Source: 2-02-FULL-66-14 sp037443705
GTDB lineage: Bacteria > Pseudomonadota > Gammaproteobacteria > Burkholderiales > SG8-39
DNA: 64,000 nucleotides
Direction: 5' to 3'
NCBI GenBank assembly: GCA_037443705.1
Contig: JBBINV010000006.1
Span: forward strand, 23,725-87,724
The notes beneath the pieces were generated by a model. The model saw only the letters and a list, made by a program, of their open reading frames with translations, was not told the origin of the DNA and ran no database searches. A program made the position numbers and the translations under genes. This document shows, piece by piece, positions 8,316 to 17,444 of the stretch. Numbering within the stretch: the first letter of the stretch is position 1; each line of letters starts with the position of its first letter.

Positions 8316-9769
8316 AGCGCGCGCGCGGCCGGTTCGATTTCGTCGACGTGACGCTCAGGGACGCGCATCAGTGCCTGTGGTCGACGCGCATGACCACTGC
8401 CACGATGACGCCGATCCTCGGCGCAATCGATCGCTGCGGCTATTCGGCGATCAACATCCTGGGCGGCGCGGTGTTCGACGTGTGCGTGCGCTATCTGCAC
8501 GAGAGCCCGTGGGAGCGCGTGAAGCTGCTCTGCGGGCGCCTTGGGACACCGTGCGACGCGCTTACGCGCGGCCAGAGTCTTTACACCTTCGAGCTCTTTC
8601 CGGACGACATCGTGGCGCTCAACGCGCAGGTGCTCGCGCGGCTCGGCGTGAAGATCCTCACCGTTTACGACGCGTTGAACGACAACCGCAATCTGGAATC
8701 CTCGGTGCGCGCCGGGCGCGCGGCCGGGATGAAGCTGAACGGCTGGATGACCTATACGCTCAGCCCGGTGCACACCGATGCCTACTACGTCGCCCGCACG
8801 AAGGAGCTCGTGCGCCTCGGCGTGGACTACATGTGCATCAAGGACCCGACCGGGCTGCTCACGCCGGAGCGCGGCCGCACGCTTTTCCCCGCGGTGGTGA
8901 AGGCGGCCGGAAGGATTCCGCTGCAGCTTCACTCGCATTGCCAGTCGGGCCTCGCCCCCGAGGTCTACCAGGTGGCGATGGAAAGCGGCTTTCGCGCCGG
9001 CTACACCGCCTCCGAGCCCCTCGCGAACGGGGCGTCGCTTCCAGCGACGGAGGAGATCGGCGAACGCGCGAAGCGCGCGGGACTGAAGACTTCTCTTGAC
9101 TACAGATTTCTGAAGGAAGTCTCCGGATACTTTGCGTGCCTTGCCGAGCGCGAGGGCAGGCCGCGCGGCGAGGTCGCGCGCTACGACCCGGCGCTCTACG
9201 AGCACCAGATCCCGGGCGGCATGATCTCGAACCTGCGCTATCAGCTGCAGACGATGAAGCTCGAGCACCGCCTGCCCGAGATCCTCGAGGAGGTGCCGCG
9301 CGTGCGCGCCGACCTCGGCTACCCGATCGTGGTGAGCCCGTTCGCGCAGTACATCGTGACACAGGCGACGCTCAACGTGGTGCAGGGCGAGCGCTACAAG
9401 ACGATTCCGGACGAGATCCGCAAGTACGCGGCGGGCTACTACGGGCGCCTGGCCGCGAAGCCGAGTGACGTGTTCCTGGAGAAATTGAATTTGAAGGCGG
9501 AGGACCACGTCACGGAGCGCCCCGGCGAGCACATCGAGCCGTGGATCCCGCGCCTCCGGAAGGAGCTGGGCGCCGGCGTCCCCGACGAGGAGCTGCTGCT
9601 CGCGGCGTTCTACGAGCGCGCGCTCCTCGAGCCGCTCGCGAAGCCGGCGCCGAAGTACGAGTTCCGCACCACGCCGCTCCACGAGCTGATCCGTTTCCTC
9701 GGCTCGCGGCGGGACATCGAATATGCGCACATCCGGTTCGCAGGAACCGAGATGACGTTCGCGGCGTAG
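8312..9769 (+). CDS. Carboxyltransferase of the pyruvate carboxylase/oxaloacetate decarboxylase family
   Basis: A 485-residue TIM-barrel carboxyltransferase (transcarboxylase 5S / PycB-like) without its own biotinyl domain. The N-terminal motif DVTLRDAHQ (Asp12, Arg16, Asp17, Gln20) and the active-site lysine region CIKDPTGLL (Lys177) are present. The metal-binding HxHDTSG motif of classical members is HSHCQSG here (residues 207-213), a Cys-Gln change that may signal a different substrate or altered metal geometry. It is coupled to the preceding carrier and followed 6 bases later by a TRAP transporter. The acceptor (pyruvate, another 2-oxoacid or an acyl-CoA) is not determined. Confidence 0.85.
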   Translation: MKRARGRFDFVDVTLRDAHQCLWSTRMTTATMTPILGAIDRCGYSAINILGGAVFDVCVRYLHESPWERVKLLCGRLGTPCDALTRGQSLYTFELFPDDIVALNAQVLARLGVKILTVYDALNDNRNLESSVRAGRAAGMKLNGWMTYTLSPVHTDAYYVARTKELVRLGVDYMCIKDPTGLLTPERGRTLFPAVVKAAGRIPLQLHSHCQSGLAPEVYQVAMESGFRAGYTASEPLANGASLPATEEIGERAKRAGLKTSLDYRFLKEVSGYFACLAEREGRPRGEVARYDPALYEHQIPGGMISNLRYQLQTMKLEHRLPEILEEVPRVRADLGYPIVVSPFAQYIVTQATLNVVQGERYKTIPDEIRKYAAGYYGRLAAKPSDVFLEKLNLKAEDHVTERPGEHIEPWIPRLRKELGAGVPDEELLLAAFYERALLEPLAKPAPKYEFRTTPLHELIRFLGSRRDIEYAHIRFAGTEMTFAA

Positions 9770-9775
9770 CCGGCC

Positions 9776-11689
9776 ATGGCGAAGTCATTGAGAATTCTCA
9801 CCGGCATCGCGGGCGCGGTGCTGACCGTGTACGTCACGCTCGCGCTCTTCGGCGTGGTGCGCAGCTCCTCGCAGCACTACGCGGCATTCACTTTCGCCGT
9901 CATGCTCATGTCGGGCCTCGTGAGCATGCGCATGGTCTTCGACATGCGCGCGGCGGACCCGGCGCTCCGCCGGTTCGGCGCGAGGCTCGGAATCGCGGCC
10001 GCCGGCGGCCTGCTCGCCGCGGGCGGCGGGCTCTACATCCTCTGGCACGCGAAGCGCCTGGAAGTCGCAGCGCCGTTCTTCGAGGGTTTCGACATGGCGG
10101 TGGGGCTCGCCTTCACCGCGGGCGTGCTGATCCTCACCTGGATCCACTGGGGCGCGATCCTCACGCTCGTGATCGGCGCGGCGATCGCGTACTTCTTCTA
10201 CGGGCACCTCTTCGAGCACCCGCTGCTCTCGCATCCCGAGTACCAGCCCAATTTCGTCATGAACTACGTGGGGCTCGGGACCACGCAGGGGTTCTTCTGG
10301 TTCGCGCAGACCGCGGTCGACGACATCTACTACCTGGTGCTGTACGCATCCGTCCTGTTCGGCATCGGCATGCTCTACTCGATCATCGAGCTGGGAAAAG
10401 CCATGGGCAACCGCATCCCCGGCGGAGCCGCGGGGCCGGCCGTGATCGGGAGCGGCGTGGTCTCGATGGTGATGGGCGTGGCGGTGTCGAACGTCGTGCT
10501 CACCGGCCGCTTTACCATTCCGATGATGAAGAAATACGGGTACAGCCCCGCAATGGCCGGCGCGATCGAGGCCGCCGCGTCGACCTCGGGCCAGATCATG
10601 CCGCCGGTGCTGGGATTGGCCGCGTTCATCATCGCGAGCTTCCTCTCGATGAAGTACATCGACGTGGTGAAGGCAGCGGTGATCCCGGGGTTCCTCTACA
10701 TGACCGGGATCGCGATCGCGGTGATGGTCTACGCGCGGCGCCACCGCCTGCCGAAGCTTCGCGAGACCGTGGACTCGGGAATCATCCGGCGGACTTTCCC
10801 TGCGTTCTTCGTTTCGTTCGTCGTGGTGTGCTGGCTTCTGCTCGACTACTACTCGCCCTCGGTCGCGGGTTTCGCCGGCTGCGTGGTGGCGCTCGCGCTC
10901 TCGGCGTTCCAGGGCCGCTACCGGCCTACCCTCAGGCAGCTCGGGCTCGCGCTGGAGGAGGGCCTGGAGATGATGGCGCTGCTCGCGCTGCTGCTCATCG
11001 CGATCGGGCCCCTGGGGCAGGCGTTCCTCACCACCAACCTCTCGGGGCGGCTCGGCACCTATCTCGTGCATCTGCTGCCGGACAGCCCGCTCGTGCTTTT
11101 CCTGGGCGCGGCGGTTCTGTCACTCGTCCTCGGCATGGGGCTGCCTACGCCGGTCGCCTACCTGGTAGTCGCGCTCGCGCTGGTGCCGTTCCTGCAGCAG
11201 CTCGGGGTGAAGGCGTTCCTCGCGCATTATTTCGTCTTCTATTTCGCGGTCTACTCGGCGCTGAGCCCTCCGGTCGCGGTCGCGGCGCTCGCCGGCGCCA
11301 AGATCGCCGGCGCCGGCTTCTGGGACACCTGCCGCGAGTCGATGAAGCTCGCGGCGACCACCTTCATCATCCCGTTCGCGTTCGTCTACCGGCCGCAGCT
11401 GCTCGCGTTTCCGGATCTCGGCTGGGACGTGGTTCCGCCGCTCGTGGAGATCCTGCTCATCCAGTGGACGAGCTCGATCGCGCTGTTCGGGTACTTCCGC
11501 AGGAGCCTGAGTGCGCTCGAGCGCACCCTGGTCGCCGCGCTCACCGGGCTCGGCTACTGGGCGATGGTGACCGAGGCGCTGTATTCGACGTTCGTGTTCG
11601 CGGGCGCGGCCGCCCTGTTGCTGGCGGGGGTGGCCGTGCGCCGCGCGGGGGTTGTGCCTGTGACCATGACCGGAGGAGGAGAGCCATGA
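9776..11689 (+). CDS. TRAP transporter fused permease (4TM/12TM), TAXI type
   Basis: A 637-residue membrane protein combining the small and large permease subunits of a tripartite ATP-independent periplasmic transporter, as is usual for TAXI-type systems. Hydrophobic helices run throughout; the large-subunit part shows EAAASTSGQIMPPVLGLAAF and LGMGLPTPVAYLVVALALVP, typical of DctM-like domains. It drives ion-gradient-coupled uptake of an organic acid across the inner membrane. The stop overlaps the start of the receptor gene (ATGA at 11686), so the two form one transporter. The ligand is unknown, but the neighbours suggest a carboxylic acid that feeds the carboxyltransferase/BKACE route. Confidence 0.92.
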   Translation: MAKSLRILTGIAGAVLTVYVTLALFGVVRSSSQHYAAFTFAVMLMSGLVSMRMVFDMRAADPALRRFGARLGIAAAGGLLAAGGGLYILWHAKRLEVAAPFFEGFDMAVGLAFTAGVLILTWIHWGAILTLVIGAAIAYFFYGHLFEHPLLSHPEYQPNFVMNYVGLGTTQGFFWFAQTAVDDIYYLVLYASVLFGIGMLYSIIELGKAMGNRIPGGAAGPAVIGSGVVSMVMGVAVSNVVLTGRFTIPMMKKYGYSPAMAGAIEAAASTSGQIMPPVLGLAAFIIASFLSMKYIDVVKAAVIPGFLYMTGIAIAVMVYARRHRLPKLRETVDSGIIRRTFPAFFVSFVVVCWLLLDYYSPSVAGFAGCVVALALSAFQGRYRPTLRQLGLALEEGLEMMALLALLLIAIGPLGQAFLTTNLSGRLGTYLVHLLPDSPLVLFLGAAVLSLVLGMGLPTPVAYLVVALALVPFLQQLGVKAFLAHYFVFYFAVYSALSPPVAVAALAGAKIAGAGFWDTCRESMKLAATTFIIPFAFVYRPQLLAFPDLGWDVVPPLVEILLIQWTSSIALFGYFRRSLSALERTLVAALTGLGYWAMVTEALYSTFVFAGAAALLLAGVAVRRAGVVPVTMTGGGEP

Positions 11690-12765
11690 AGAGAAGCCGT
11701 TTCCTGAAGAGTCTCGTAGGCGCCGTGGCGTTCGCGGCGCTGCCGCTTTCCGCTGCGCTCGCGCAGAAGCCCGCCGCGCCCATCTCGGTGCCGCTGCTGC
11801 TCTGCCCGTGGGGATGCGGGCCTACCGAATCGGACACCATCCTGATGAACCAGATGATCAAGGAAGGGAGCCCCGTCACGCTCCTGCCGCAGGAGACGCC
11901 GGGCTACATGTACAACATCCGCGAGATGGCGAACGACCGTCACTGGAAGAAGACCGCGTTCAGCACCGAGGACATCATCATCCAGCTCGGCCTCAAGTGG
12001 GGCGGGACGCCCGAGCTCAAGGAGTTCCTGCCCGAGCGCGTGCCGATCCGGTTCAAGCTGCTCTACGGCGAGACTTGGTGGGCGCAGGGCAAATTCTTCG
12101 TCACTTTCGATCCGAAGATCAAGACGCCCGCGGACTTCAAGGGCAAGCGGATCGGCCTGGGCTTGAGGAGCCAGAGCGACTGGGGCGTGTTCTCGCGCCT
12201 GGTGCTCGAGCACGGCTACGGCGTCACGCCGCAGAACAGCGACATCCGGCACCTCACGCCCGCCGCGCTCACGCAGCAGCTGCTCGACGGCGCGGTCGAC
12301 GTGGCGGTGACCGCGTTCGGCACCGAGCCGGGCTTCAAGGAAATCCTGGTGAGCCCGCCGCTGCGCCAGCTCGAGGCTTCTCCGAAGCCCCTGCGCTACA
12401 TCGGGGTCTCGAAGGAAGTGCTCGACAAGGTGAACGCCAAGTTCGGCACCACGTTCCTGCACTCGACGCTGCCGGCCGGGAAGCTTCCGAAGCAGTCCGA
12501 GCCGCTGTCGCTCGGGTTCAACCGCGGCTTCAAGGCCGCGCATCCGGATTTTCCCGACGAAGCCGCCTACCAGATCGTGATGGCGGTGGCGAGGAACGCA
12601 CCGAAGATGAAGGAGCTGCATGCGCTCTGGAAGATCTGGTCGCCGGAACTGATGCTGCACGGGCTCTCCGACGATAATGTGCATCCCGGCGCGAAGCGCG
12701 CCTTCGTGGAGCTCGGCTGGTGGGACAAGGCGAAGCAGTATCCGGCAGTGACGTATCCGCAGTGA
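11686..12765 (+). CDS. TAXI-family TRAP transporter solute-binding receptor
   Basis: A 359-residue periplasmic binding protein. A Sec signal peptide (KRSRFLKSLVGAVAFAAL, then PLSAALAQ) precedes a mature domain with the DFKGKRIGLG and GAVDVAVTAFG segments typical of TAXI receptors. The strong GGAGGAG ribosome site before the ATG at 11686 supports the start. It pairs with the fused permease directly upstream. The mature N-terminus has a CPWGC pair of cysteines that could form a disulfide. The ligand cannot be deduced. Confidence 0.88.
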   Translation: MKRSRFLKSLVGAVAFAALPLSAALAQKPAAPISVPLLLCPWGCGPTESDTILMNQMIKEGSPVTLLPQETPGYMYNIREMANDRHWKKTAFSTEDIIIQLGLKWGGTPELKEFLPERVPIRFKLLYGETWWAQGKFFVTFDPKIKTPADFKGKRIGLGLRSQSDWGVFSRLVLEHGYGVTPQNSDIRHLTPAALTQQLLDGAVDVAVTAFGTEPGFKEILVSPPLRQLEASPKPLRYIGVSKEVLDKVNAKFGTTFLHSTLPAGKLPKQSEPLSLGFNRGFKAAHPDFPDEAAYQIVMAVARNAPKMKELHALWKIWSPELMLHGLSDDNVHPGAKRAFVELGWWDKAKQYPAVTYPQ

Positions 12766-13472
12766 GCCTGCGGCTCGACGGCCGCGTCGCGCTCGTCACC
12801 GGCGCGGCGCGCGGCGTCGGCGCGCGGATCGCGGCGCGCTTCGCCGAGCAGGGGGCGGTGGTGTACGCATCCGACGTCGAACCGGGGTGGAAATTCCCGA
12901 TGGACGTGCGCGACCGCGAAGCGGTTTTTTCGGTTGTCGGGAAAATACAGGAGGAAAGCGGCGGCCTGGACATCCTCGTCAACAATGCCGGGCTGCTCGC
13001 CAACGGCCCGTTCGACGCCACGAGCGGCGAAGCCTGGGACCGGCTGGTCGCGGTGAACCTCACGGGGATCTACAACTGCGTGCAGGCGGCGGTGCCCGCG
13101 ATGCGCCGCCGTGGCCGCGGCGCGATCATCAACATCGCTTCCGTCTCGCACGAGAAGGGCGGCGGCGCCTTCGGCAACGTCTGGTACGGGACCACCAAGG
13201 CCGGCGTGGTGGCGATGACCAAGGGCCTCGGGCGCGAACTCGGGCCCTGCGGCATCCGCGTCAACGCGATCGCGCCCGCTGTCGTGGAGACCGACATGGT
13301 GCGAAACCTGCTCACGCCCGAGGTGCGGGAGCGAATCGTTTCGCGCATTCCGCTCGGGCGCCTGGCGACGGAGGACGACGTGGCGCGGCTCGCGGTGTTC
13401 CTCGCATCCGACTGGTCCGACTTCATCACCGGGGAAACGATTGCCGTCGACGGCGGCTTTCTCCGCACCTGA
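12762..13472 (+). CDS. Short-chain dehydrogenase/reductase
   Basis: A 236-residue classical SDR, an NAD(P)-dependent oxidoreductase. The cofactor motif TGAARGVGARIA, the NNAGLLANGP motif and the catalytic WYGTTKAG (Tyr-x-x-x-Lys) are in order, and the C-terminus DFITGETIAVDGGFLRT is typical. The GTG start at 12762 overlaps the receptor stop (GTGA) and puts the glycine motif 13 residues in, as expected; the longer upstream frame reads into the receptor gene. It is likely part of the same operon as the transporter and acts on a hydroxy or keto intermediate of the imported compound. Confidence 0.92.
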   Translation: MSLRLDGRVALVTGAARGVGARIAARFAEQGAVVYASDVEPGWKFPMDVRDREAVFSVVGKIQEESGGLDILVNNAGLLANGPFDATSGEAWDRLVAVNLTGIYNCVQAAVPAMRRRGRGAIINIASVSHEKGGGAFGNVWYGTTKAGVVAMTKGLGRELGPCGIRVNAIAPAVVETDMVRNLLTPEVRERIVSRIPLGRLATEDDVARLAVFLASDWSDFITGETIAVDGGFLRT

Positions 13473-13516
13473 GGTGCTCGCCTAGAATTCGACAATTCGA
13501 CAATGGGTCCGTCCTC

Positions 13517-13843
13517 ATGAAGAAAGCCGGCTTCAAGCGACACGTCTTCGTATGCCTCAACGAACGCGCGGACGATCACCCGCGCGGCTGCTGCAAGCGT
13601 CGCGGGTCCGAGGACGTATTCAAGACGCTGAAGGAAGGCGCCGCGAAGGCGGGCCTGAACGACGACGTGCGCATCAACCGTGCAGGCTGCATGGAACACT
13701 GCGAGTACGGTCCCTCGGTCGTGATTTACCCCGAGGCAATCTGGTATCACGTGCCGACCGTGGAAGACGCCGAGGAGATTCTCCGCGAGCACGTCATCGG
13801 GGGAAGAATCGTCGAACGCCTGCTGATGGACAACGTCATGTAG
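13517..13843 (+). CDS. Thioredoxin-like [2Fe-2S] ferredoxin
   Basis: A 108-residue protein with the cysteine pattern of shethna/NuoE-like thioredoxin-fold ferredoxins: VFVCLN near the N-terminus, RGCCKRRG, then INRAGCMEHCEYGPSVVIYP, which holds the last two ligands. The ATG at 13517 follows the dehydrogenase by 44 bases. It is a one-electron carrier. In this setting it may serve the SDR or the 2-oxoacid oxidoreductase on the opposite strand, but the partner is not shown by the sequence. Confidence 0.88.
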   Translation: MKKAGFKRHVFVCLNERADDHPRGCCKRRGSEDVFKTLKEGAAKAGLNDDVRINRAGCMEHCEYGPSVVIYPEAIWYHVPTVEDAEEILREHVIGGRIVERLLMDNVM

Positions 13844-13854
13844 AGAACGGCCCC

Positions 13855-14619
13855 TCAGCGCGCGAACGTTCCGGCCATCGCGGCGGCGGCGCGCTGCAGC
13901 TCCGGCAGATGCCCGAGCGCGCGCTCGAGAGGCATGCGCGACACCGGCGCGTGCACCGCGATCGCCGCGCACACGCGGCGCCCGGCGTCGCGCACGGGCA
14001 CGGCCACGCAGGCGAGGCCGGCGTGGAACTCCTCGTTGTCGGTGGCGTAGCCCTCGGCGCGGATGCGCTCGAGCTCCGCGCCGAGCTCGCGCGCGTCGGT
14101 GAGCGTCGTGCGGGTGTAGCGCCTGAGCGCGAGCTGCGCCTGCAGCCGCTCGCGCGGCCCCCTCGGAAGCATCGCGAGCAGGAGCTTGCCGCTCGCGGTG
14201 CAGTGCAGCGGCACGTGCGAGCCGGCGGACAGGTTCATGCGAAGCGGCCACGCCGCTTCCACGCGGTCGAGGTACACGACTTCGGCCCCGTCGAGCATCG
14301 TGAGGTTGCAGGTTTCCCCGACCTCGGCGACCAGCCGCGCGAGGATCGCGTGGCGCTCGGCGCGCACGCTCCCGTTGAGCATGACGTTCCTCGCGAGCGT
14401 CGCAAGGCGCGGCCCGGGCGCGTAGCGGCGCGCGCCCGGTTCGCGCGCGACCAGCGCCGCGGCCTCGAGCATCCCGAGCATCCGGTAGAGCGTGGGCTTG
14501 GGAAGGCGCGCGGTTTGGGCGAGCTCCGCGAGCGCCGCCGGACGGTCGGCCGCGACCAGCGCCTCGAGCACCGAGAGCGCGCGGAGCGTTGCCGGAACAT
14601 TGTCTTCCTTGCGCGGCAT
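13855..14619 (-). CDS. IclR-family transcriptional regulator, divergent from xsc
   Basis: A 254-residue IclR regulator, paralogous to the one at 7008-7787. The N-terminal helix-turn-helix contains LAQTARLPKPTLYRMLGML; the effector domain contains GETCNLTMLDGAEVVYLDRV and HCTASGKLLLAMLP. The ATG at 14619 is 78 bases from the divergent xsc start, so it is placed to control the xsc-tct-sau operon, with sulfoacetate or sulfoacetyl-CoA a plausible effector. That is inference from position. Downstream, the gene converges with the ferredoxin gene. Confidence 0.92.
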   Translation of the reverse strand: MPRKEDNVPATLRALSVLEALVAADRPAALAELAQTARLPKPTLYRMLGMLEAAALVAREPGARRYAPGPRLATLARNVMLNGSVRAERHAILARLVAEVGETCNLTMLDGAEVVYLDRVEAAWPLRMNLSAGSHVPLHCTASGKLLLAMLPRGPRERLQAQLALRRYTRTTLTDARELGAELERIRAEGYATDNEEFHAGLACVAVPVRDAGRRVCAAIAVHAPVSRMPLERALGHLPELQRAAAAMAGTFAR

Positions 14620-14697
14620 GCGCCCAGTTTATCGGAATCTGGAACGAAACGTGCCGGATCCTGTGAGAGACTGCGAGCCTTCGAACGGAGGCCCCGC

Positions 14698-16479
14698 ATG
14701 ACAAACATCGCCGAAGTGAACCGCCTGGCCGTATCCGGGCGCCAGCGCATGACACCCTCGGAGGCGTTCGTGGAAACGCTCGCCGCGCAGGGCGTGAAGG
14801 ACGTGTTCGGAATCGTGGGATCGGCGTACATGGACGCGCTCGATCTGTTTCCGGCCGCGGGCATCCGCTTCATCCCCACCGTGCACGAGCAGGGCGCCGC
14901 GCACATGGCCGACGGCTACTACCGCGCGAGCGGGCGTCACGGCGTGTGCATCGGGCAGAACGGCCCCGGGATCACGAACTTCGTCACCGCGATCGCGGCG
15001 GCCTACTGGGCGCACAGCGCGGTGGTGGCGATCACGCCGGAGGCGGGAACGATGGCGATAGGCCTGGGCGGATTTCAGGAGACCGACCAGCTGCCGATCT
15101 TCTCCAGAATCACGAAATACCAGGCGCACGTGAATAACCCCGCCCGCATGGCCGAGCTCACCGGGCGTGCCTTCGACCGTGCGGTGCTCGAGATGGGGCC
15201 GGCGCAGCTCAACATTCCGCGCGATTACCTCTATGGCGAGATCGAATGCGAGATCCCGCAGCCGATACGCGTCGAGCGCGGGCCGGGGGGCGGCGCGAGC
15301 CTCGATGCGGCCGCGGAGCTGCTCGCGCAGGCGAGCTTCCCCGTCATCATCGCCGGGGGTGGCGTGGTGGCCGCCGGTGGCGTCGAAGCGGCGATTGCGC
15401 TGGCCGAGGCACTCGAGGCGCCGGTGTGCAACTCCTACCTGCACAACGACTCGTTCCCCGCGAGCCATCGACTCGCGTGCGGGCCGCTGGGCTACCACGG
15501 ATCGAAGGCGGCGATGAAGGTGCTGGCGCGCGCCGACGTGGTGCTTGCGCTGGGCTCGCGCCTGGGGCCCTTCGGCGTGCTGCCGCAGTACGGTCTCGAT
15601 TACTGGCCCGCGAACGCCAGGCTGATTCAGGTCGACGCCGATCCAAAGGTGCTCGGCCTGGTGAAGAAGACCGCGGTGACGGTGAACGGCGATGCCCGCG
15701 AAGCCGCGGATGCGCTGGTCTTGCGGATCAGAGGCCGGACTTTGAAAAGAAACAAAGACGAGATCGCCAGGATCGTTCAGGCCGAAAAGCAGGCCTGGGC
15801 GGCGGAGCTCGCGTCGTGGGATTTCGAGAAGGATCCCTGGAGCCTGGAGGTGGCGAAGGATTCCAGGTACATGCACCCGCGCCAGATGCTGCGCGAGCTC
15901 GGGAAAGCGATGCCGGCGGACGCGATGGTGTCCACCGACATCGGCAACATCTGCCAGATCGCCAACTCGTACCTGCGGTTCGAGCGGCCGCGCTCGATGT
16001 TCGGCGCGATGATGTTCGGCAACTGCGGCTACGCGTTTCCGACCATCATCGGCTGCAAGGTCGCCGCGCCCGCTCGCCCCGCCGTCGCCTACGTGGGCGA
16101 CGGCGCCTGGGGCATGAGCTTCGGGGAGATTCTCACCTGCGTGCGCGAGAAGATTCCCGTGACCGCGGTGGTGTTCAACAACCAGCAGTGGGGCGCGGAG
16201 AAGAAGAACCACGTGGACTTCTACTCCAACCGGTTCCTCGGCGTGAACCTGGAGAACCCGAGCTTCGCCGGAATCGCCCGCGCGATGGGCGCCGAGGGGG
16301 TCGTGATTGACAAGGTTTCCGACGTGGGCGAGGCTTTGCGCGCGGCGTGCAAGGCGCAACGGGACGGCAAGACGACGATCCTCGAGATGATGTGCACGAG
16401 GGAGCTCGGCGACCCGTTCCGCCGCGACGCGCTCAGGAAGCCGACGCGCCTGCTGGTGAAGTACAAGAATTTCGTCTGA
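14698..16479 (+). CDS. xsc: Sulfoacetaldehyde acetyltransferase
   Basis: A 593-residue thiamine diphosphate enzyme that converts sulfoacetaldehyde plus phosphate to acetyl phosphate and sulfite, the desulfonating step of taurine, isethionate and sulfoacetate degradation. From memory the sequence follows Xsc of Cupriavidus-type bacteria along its length: RMTPSEAFVETLAAQGV, VHEQGAAHMADGYYRASGRH (TPP glutamate), APVCNSYLHNDSFPASHRLA, YVGDGAWGMSFGEILTCVRE with the NNQQWGAEKKNHVDFY region (TPP-Mg site), and CTRELGDPFRRDAL at the end. Other acetolactate synthase-type enzymes lack these stretches. The ATG at 14698 follows GGAGG. It is the first gene of an operon with a tripartite tricarboxylate-type transporter and sulfoacetate activation genes. 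Confidence 0.93.
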   Translation: MTNIAEVNRLAVSGRQRMTPSEAFVETLAAQGVKDVFGIVGSAYMDALDLFPAAGIRFIPTVHEQGAAHMADGYYRASGRHGVCIGQNGPGITNFVTAIAAAYWAHSAVVAITPEAGTMAIGLGGFQETDQLPIFSRITKYQAHVNNPARMAELTGRAFDRAVLEMGPAQLNIPRDYLYGEIECEIPQPIRVERGPGGGASLDAAAELLAQASFPVIIAGGGVVAAGGVEAAIALAEALEAPVCNSYLHNDSFPASHRLACGPLGYHGSKAAMKVLARADVVLALGSRLGPFGVLPQYGLDYWPANARLIQVDADPKVLGLVKKTAVTVNGDAREAADALVLRIRGRTLKRNKDEIARIVQAEKQAWAAELASWDFEKDPWSLEVAKDSRYMHPRQMLRELGKAMPADAMVSTDIGNICQIANSYLRFERPRSMFGAMMFGNCGYAFPTIIGCKVAAPARPAVAYVGDGAWGMSFGEILTCVREKIPVTAVVFNNQQWGAEKKNHVDFYSNRFLGVNLENPSFAGIARAMGAEGVVIDKVSDVGEALRAACKAQRDGKTTILEMMCTRELGDPFRRDALRKPTRLLVKYKNFV

Positions 16480-16496
16480 TCATCCGAGGAGGAGGC

Positions 16497-17444
16497 ATGC
16501 GTAGACTGATTCTTTCGATTGCACTGGCGGTTGCCGCCGGCGGCGCGGCGGCGCAGGAGAAGTTTCCGTCGCGGCCGATCGAATTCGTCGTGCCGTGGGG
16601 CCCCGGAGGCGGGGCCGACCAGCTCGCGCGCAAGCTCGCGCGCATGCTCGAGCCCGAGCTCAAGGTTTCGCTGCCGGTGGTGAACGTTCCCGGCGCCACC
16701 GGCGGCACGGGGCTGATCAAGATGCTGAGCGCGCCGCCCGACGGCTACTCGATCTCCGTCTACATCGCCGATACGCACGCGCTGCTCGCCACCGGAAACC
16801 CGCGCTGGAAGCCCGACGACTACATCCCTCTCGGTATCATGATCCGGCAGCCTTCGGCGCTGTTCGTAAGGCAGGACAGCCCCTTCAGGACATGGCCCGA
16901 CGTGGTGAAGGCTGCCAGGGCGAATCCCGGAAAGCTAAAGGTCGCGATCCTCGGCTTCGGCAGCGTGGACGACATGGCGCTCAAGTACATGGAAGGCAAG
17001 GGGATCCGGTTCACCGGCGTGCCCTATGCGAAGCCGGGTGAGCGCTATACCGCGATCCTCGGTGGCCACGCGGATCTCCTCTACGAGCAGGCGGGCGACG
17101 TGCGCTCGTTCATCGACTCGAAGCAGATGCGCCCGATCCTGATCTTCAACCAGGAGCGCGTGCTCCCGGAGTTCGCGGACGTGATGTCCTCGAAGGAGGC
17201 CGGGCTCGAGGTGTATCTGCCGCAGTTCCGCTCGATCGTGGTGCGCGCCGGCACGGACCCGCAGCGCGTGAAGCTCCTCGCCGACGCGGTGGAGAAGGCA
17301 GCGCGGGATCCCGAGTTCTACGGCTTCCTCAAGGAGAGCCTGGCGCTGCGCGAGAGCTTCATCCCGGCGAAGGACGCGAAGAAATTCCTCGACGGCGAGC
17401 TCGCCGCGATGCGCAAGTTCACCGACCTCCTCAGGAAGAAGTGA
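16497..17444 (+). CDS. tctC: Tripartite tricarboxylate transporter receptor (Bug/TctC family)
   Basis: A 315-residue periplasmic receptor of the Bug family. A signal peptide (RRLILSIALAVAAGGAAAQ) is followed by FPSRPIEFVVPWGPGGGADQ and NVPGATGGTGL, both signatures of the family. The start at 16497 has a strong GAGGAGG site and lies 17 bases after xsc. It delivers an organic anion to TctAB. Located between xsc and the sulfoacetate genes, it most plausibly binds sulfoacetate or a related C2 sulfonate, although most Bug proteins bind carboxylates. Confidence 0.9.
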   Translation: MRRLILSIALAVAAGGAAAQEKFPSRPIEFVVPWGPGGGADQLARKLARMLEPELKVSLPVVNVPGATGGTGLIKMLSAPPDGYSISVYIADTHALLATGNPRWKPDDYIPLGIMIRQPSALFVRQDSPFRTWPDVVKAARANPGKLKVAILGFGSVDDMALKYMEGKGIRFTGVPYAKPGERYTAILGGHADLLYEQAGDVRSFIDSKQMRPILIFNQERVLPEFADVMSSKEAGLEVYLPQFRSIVVRAGTDPQRVKLLADAVEKAARDPEFYGFLKESLALRESFIPAKDAKKFLDGELAAMRKFTDLLRKK

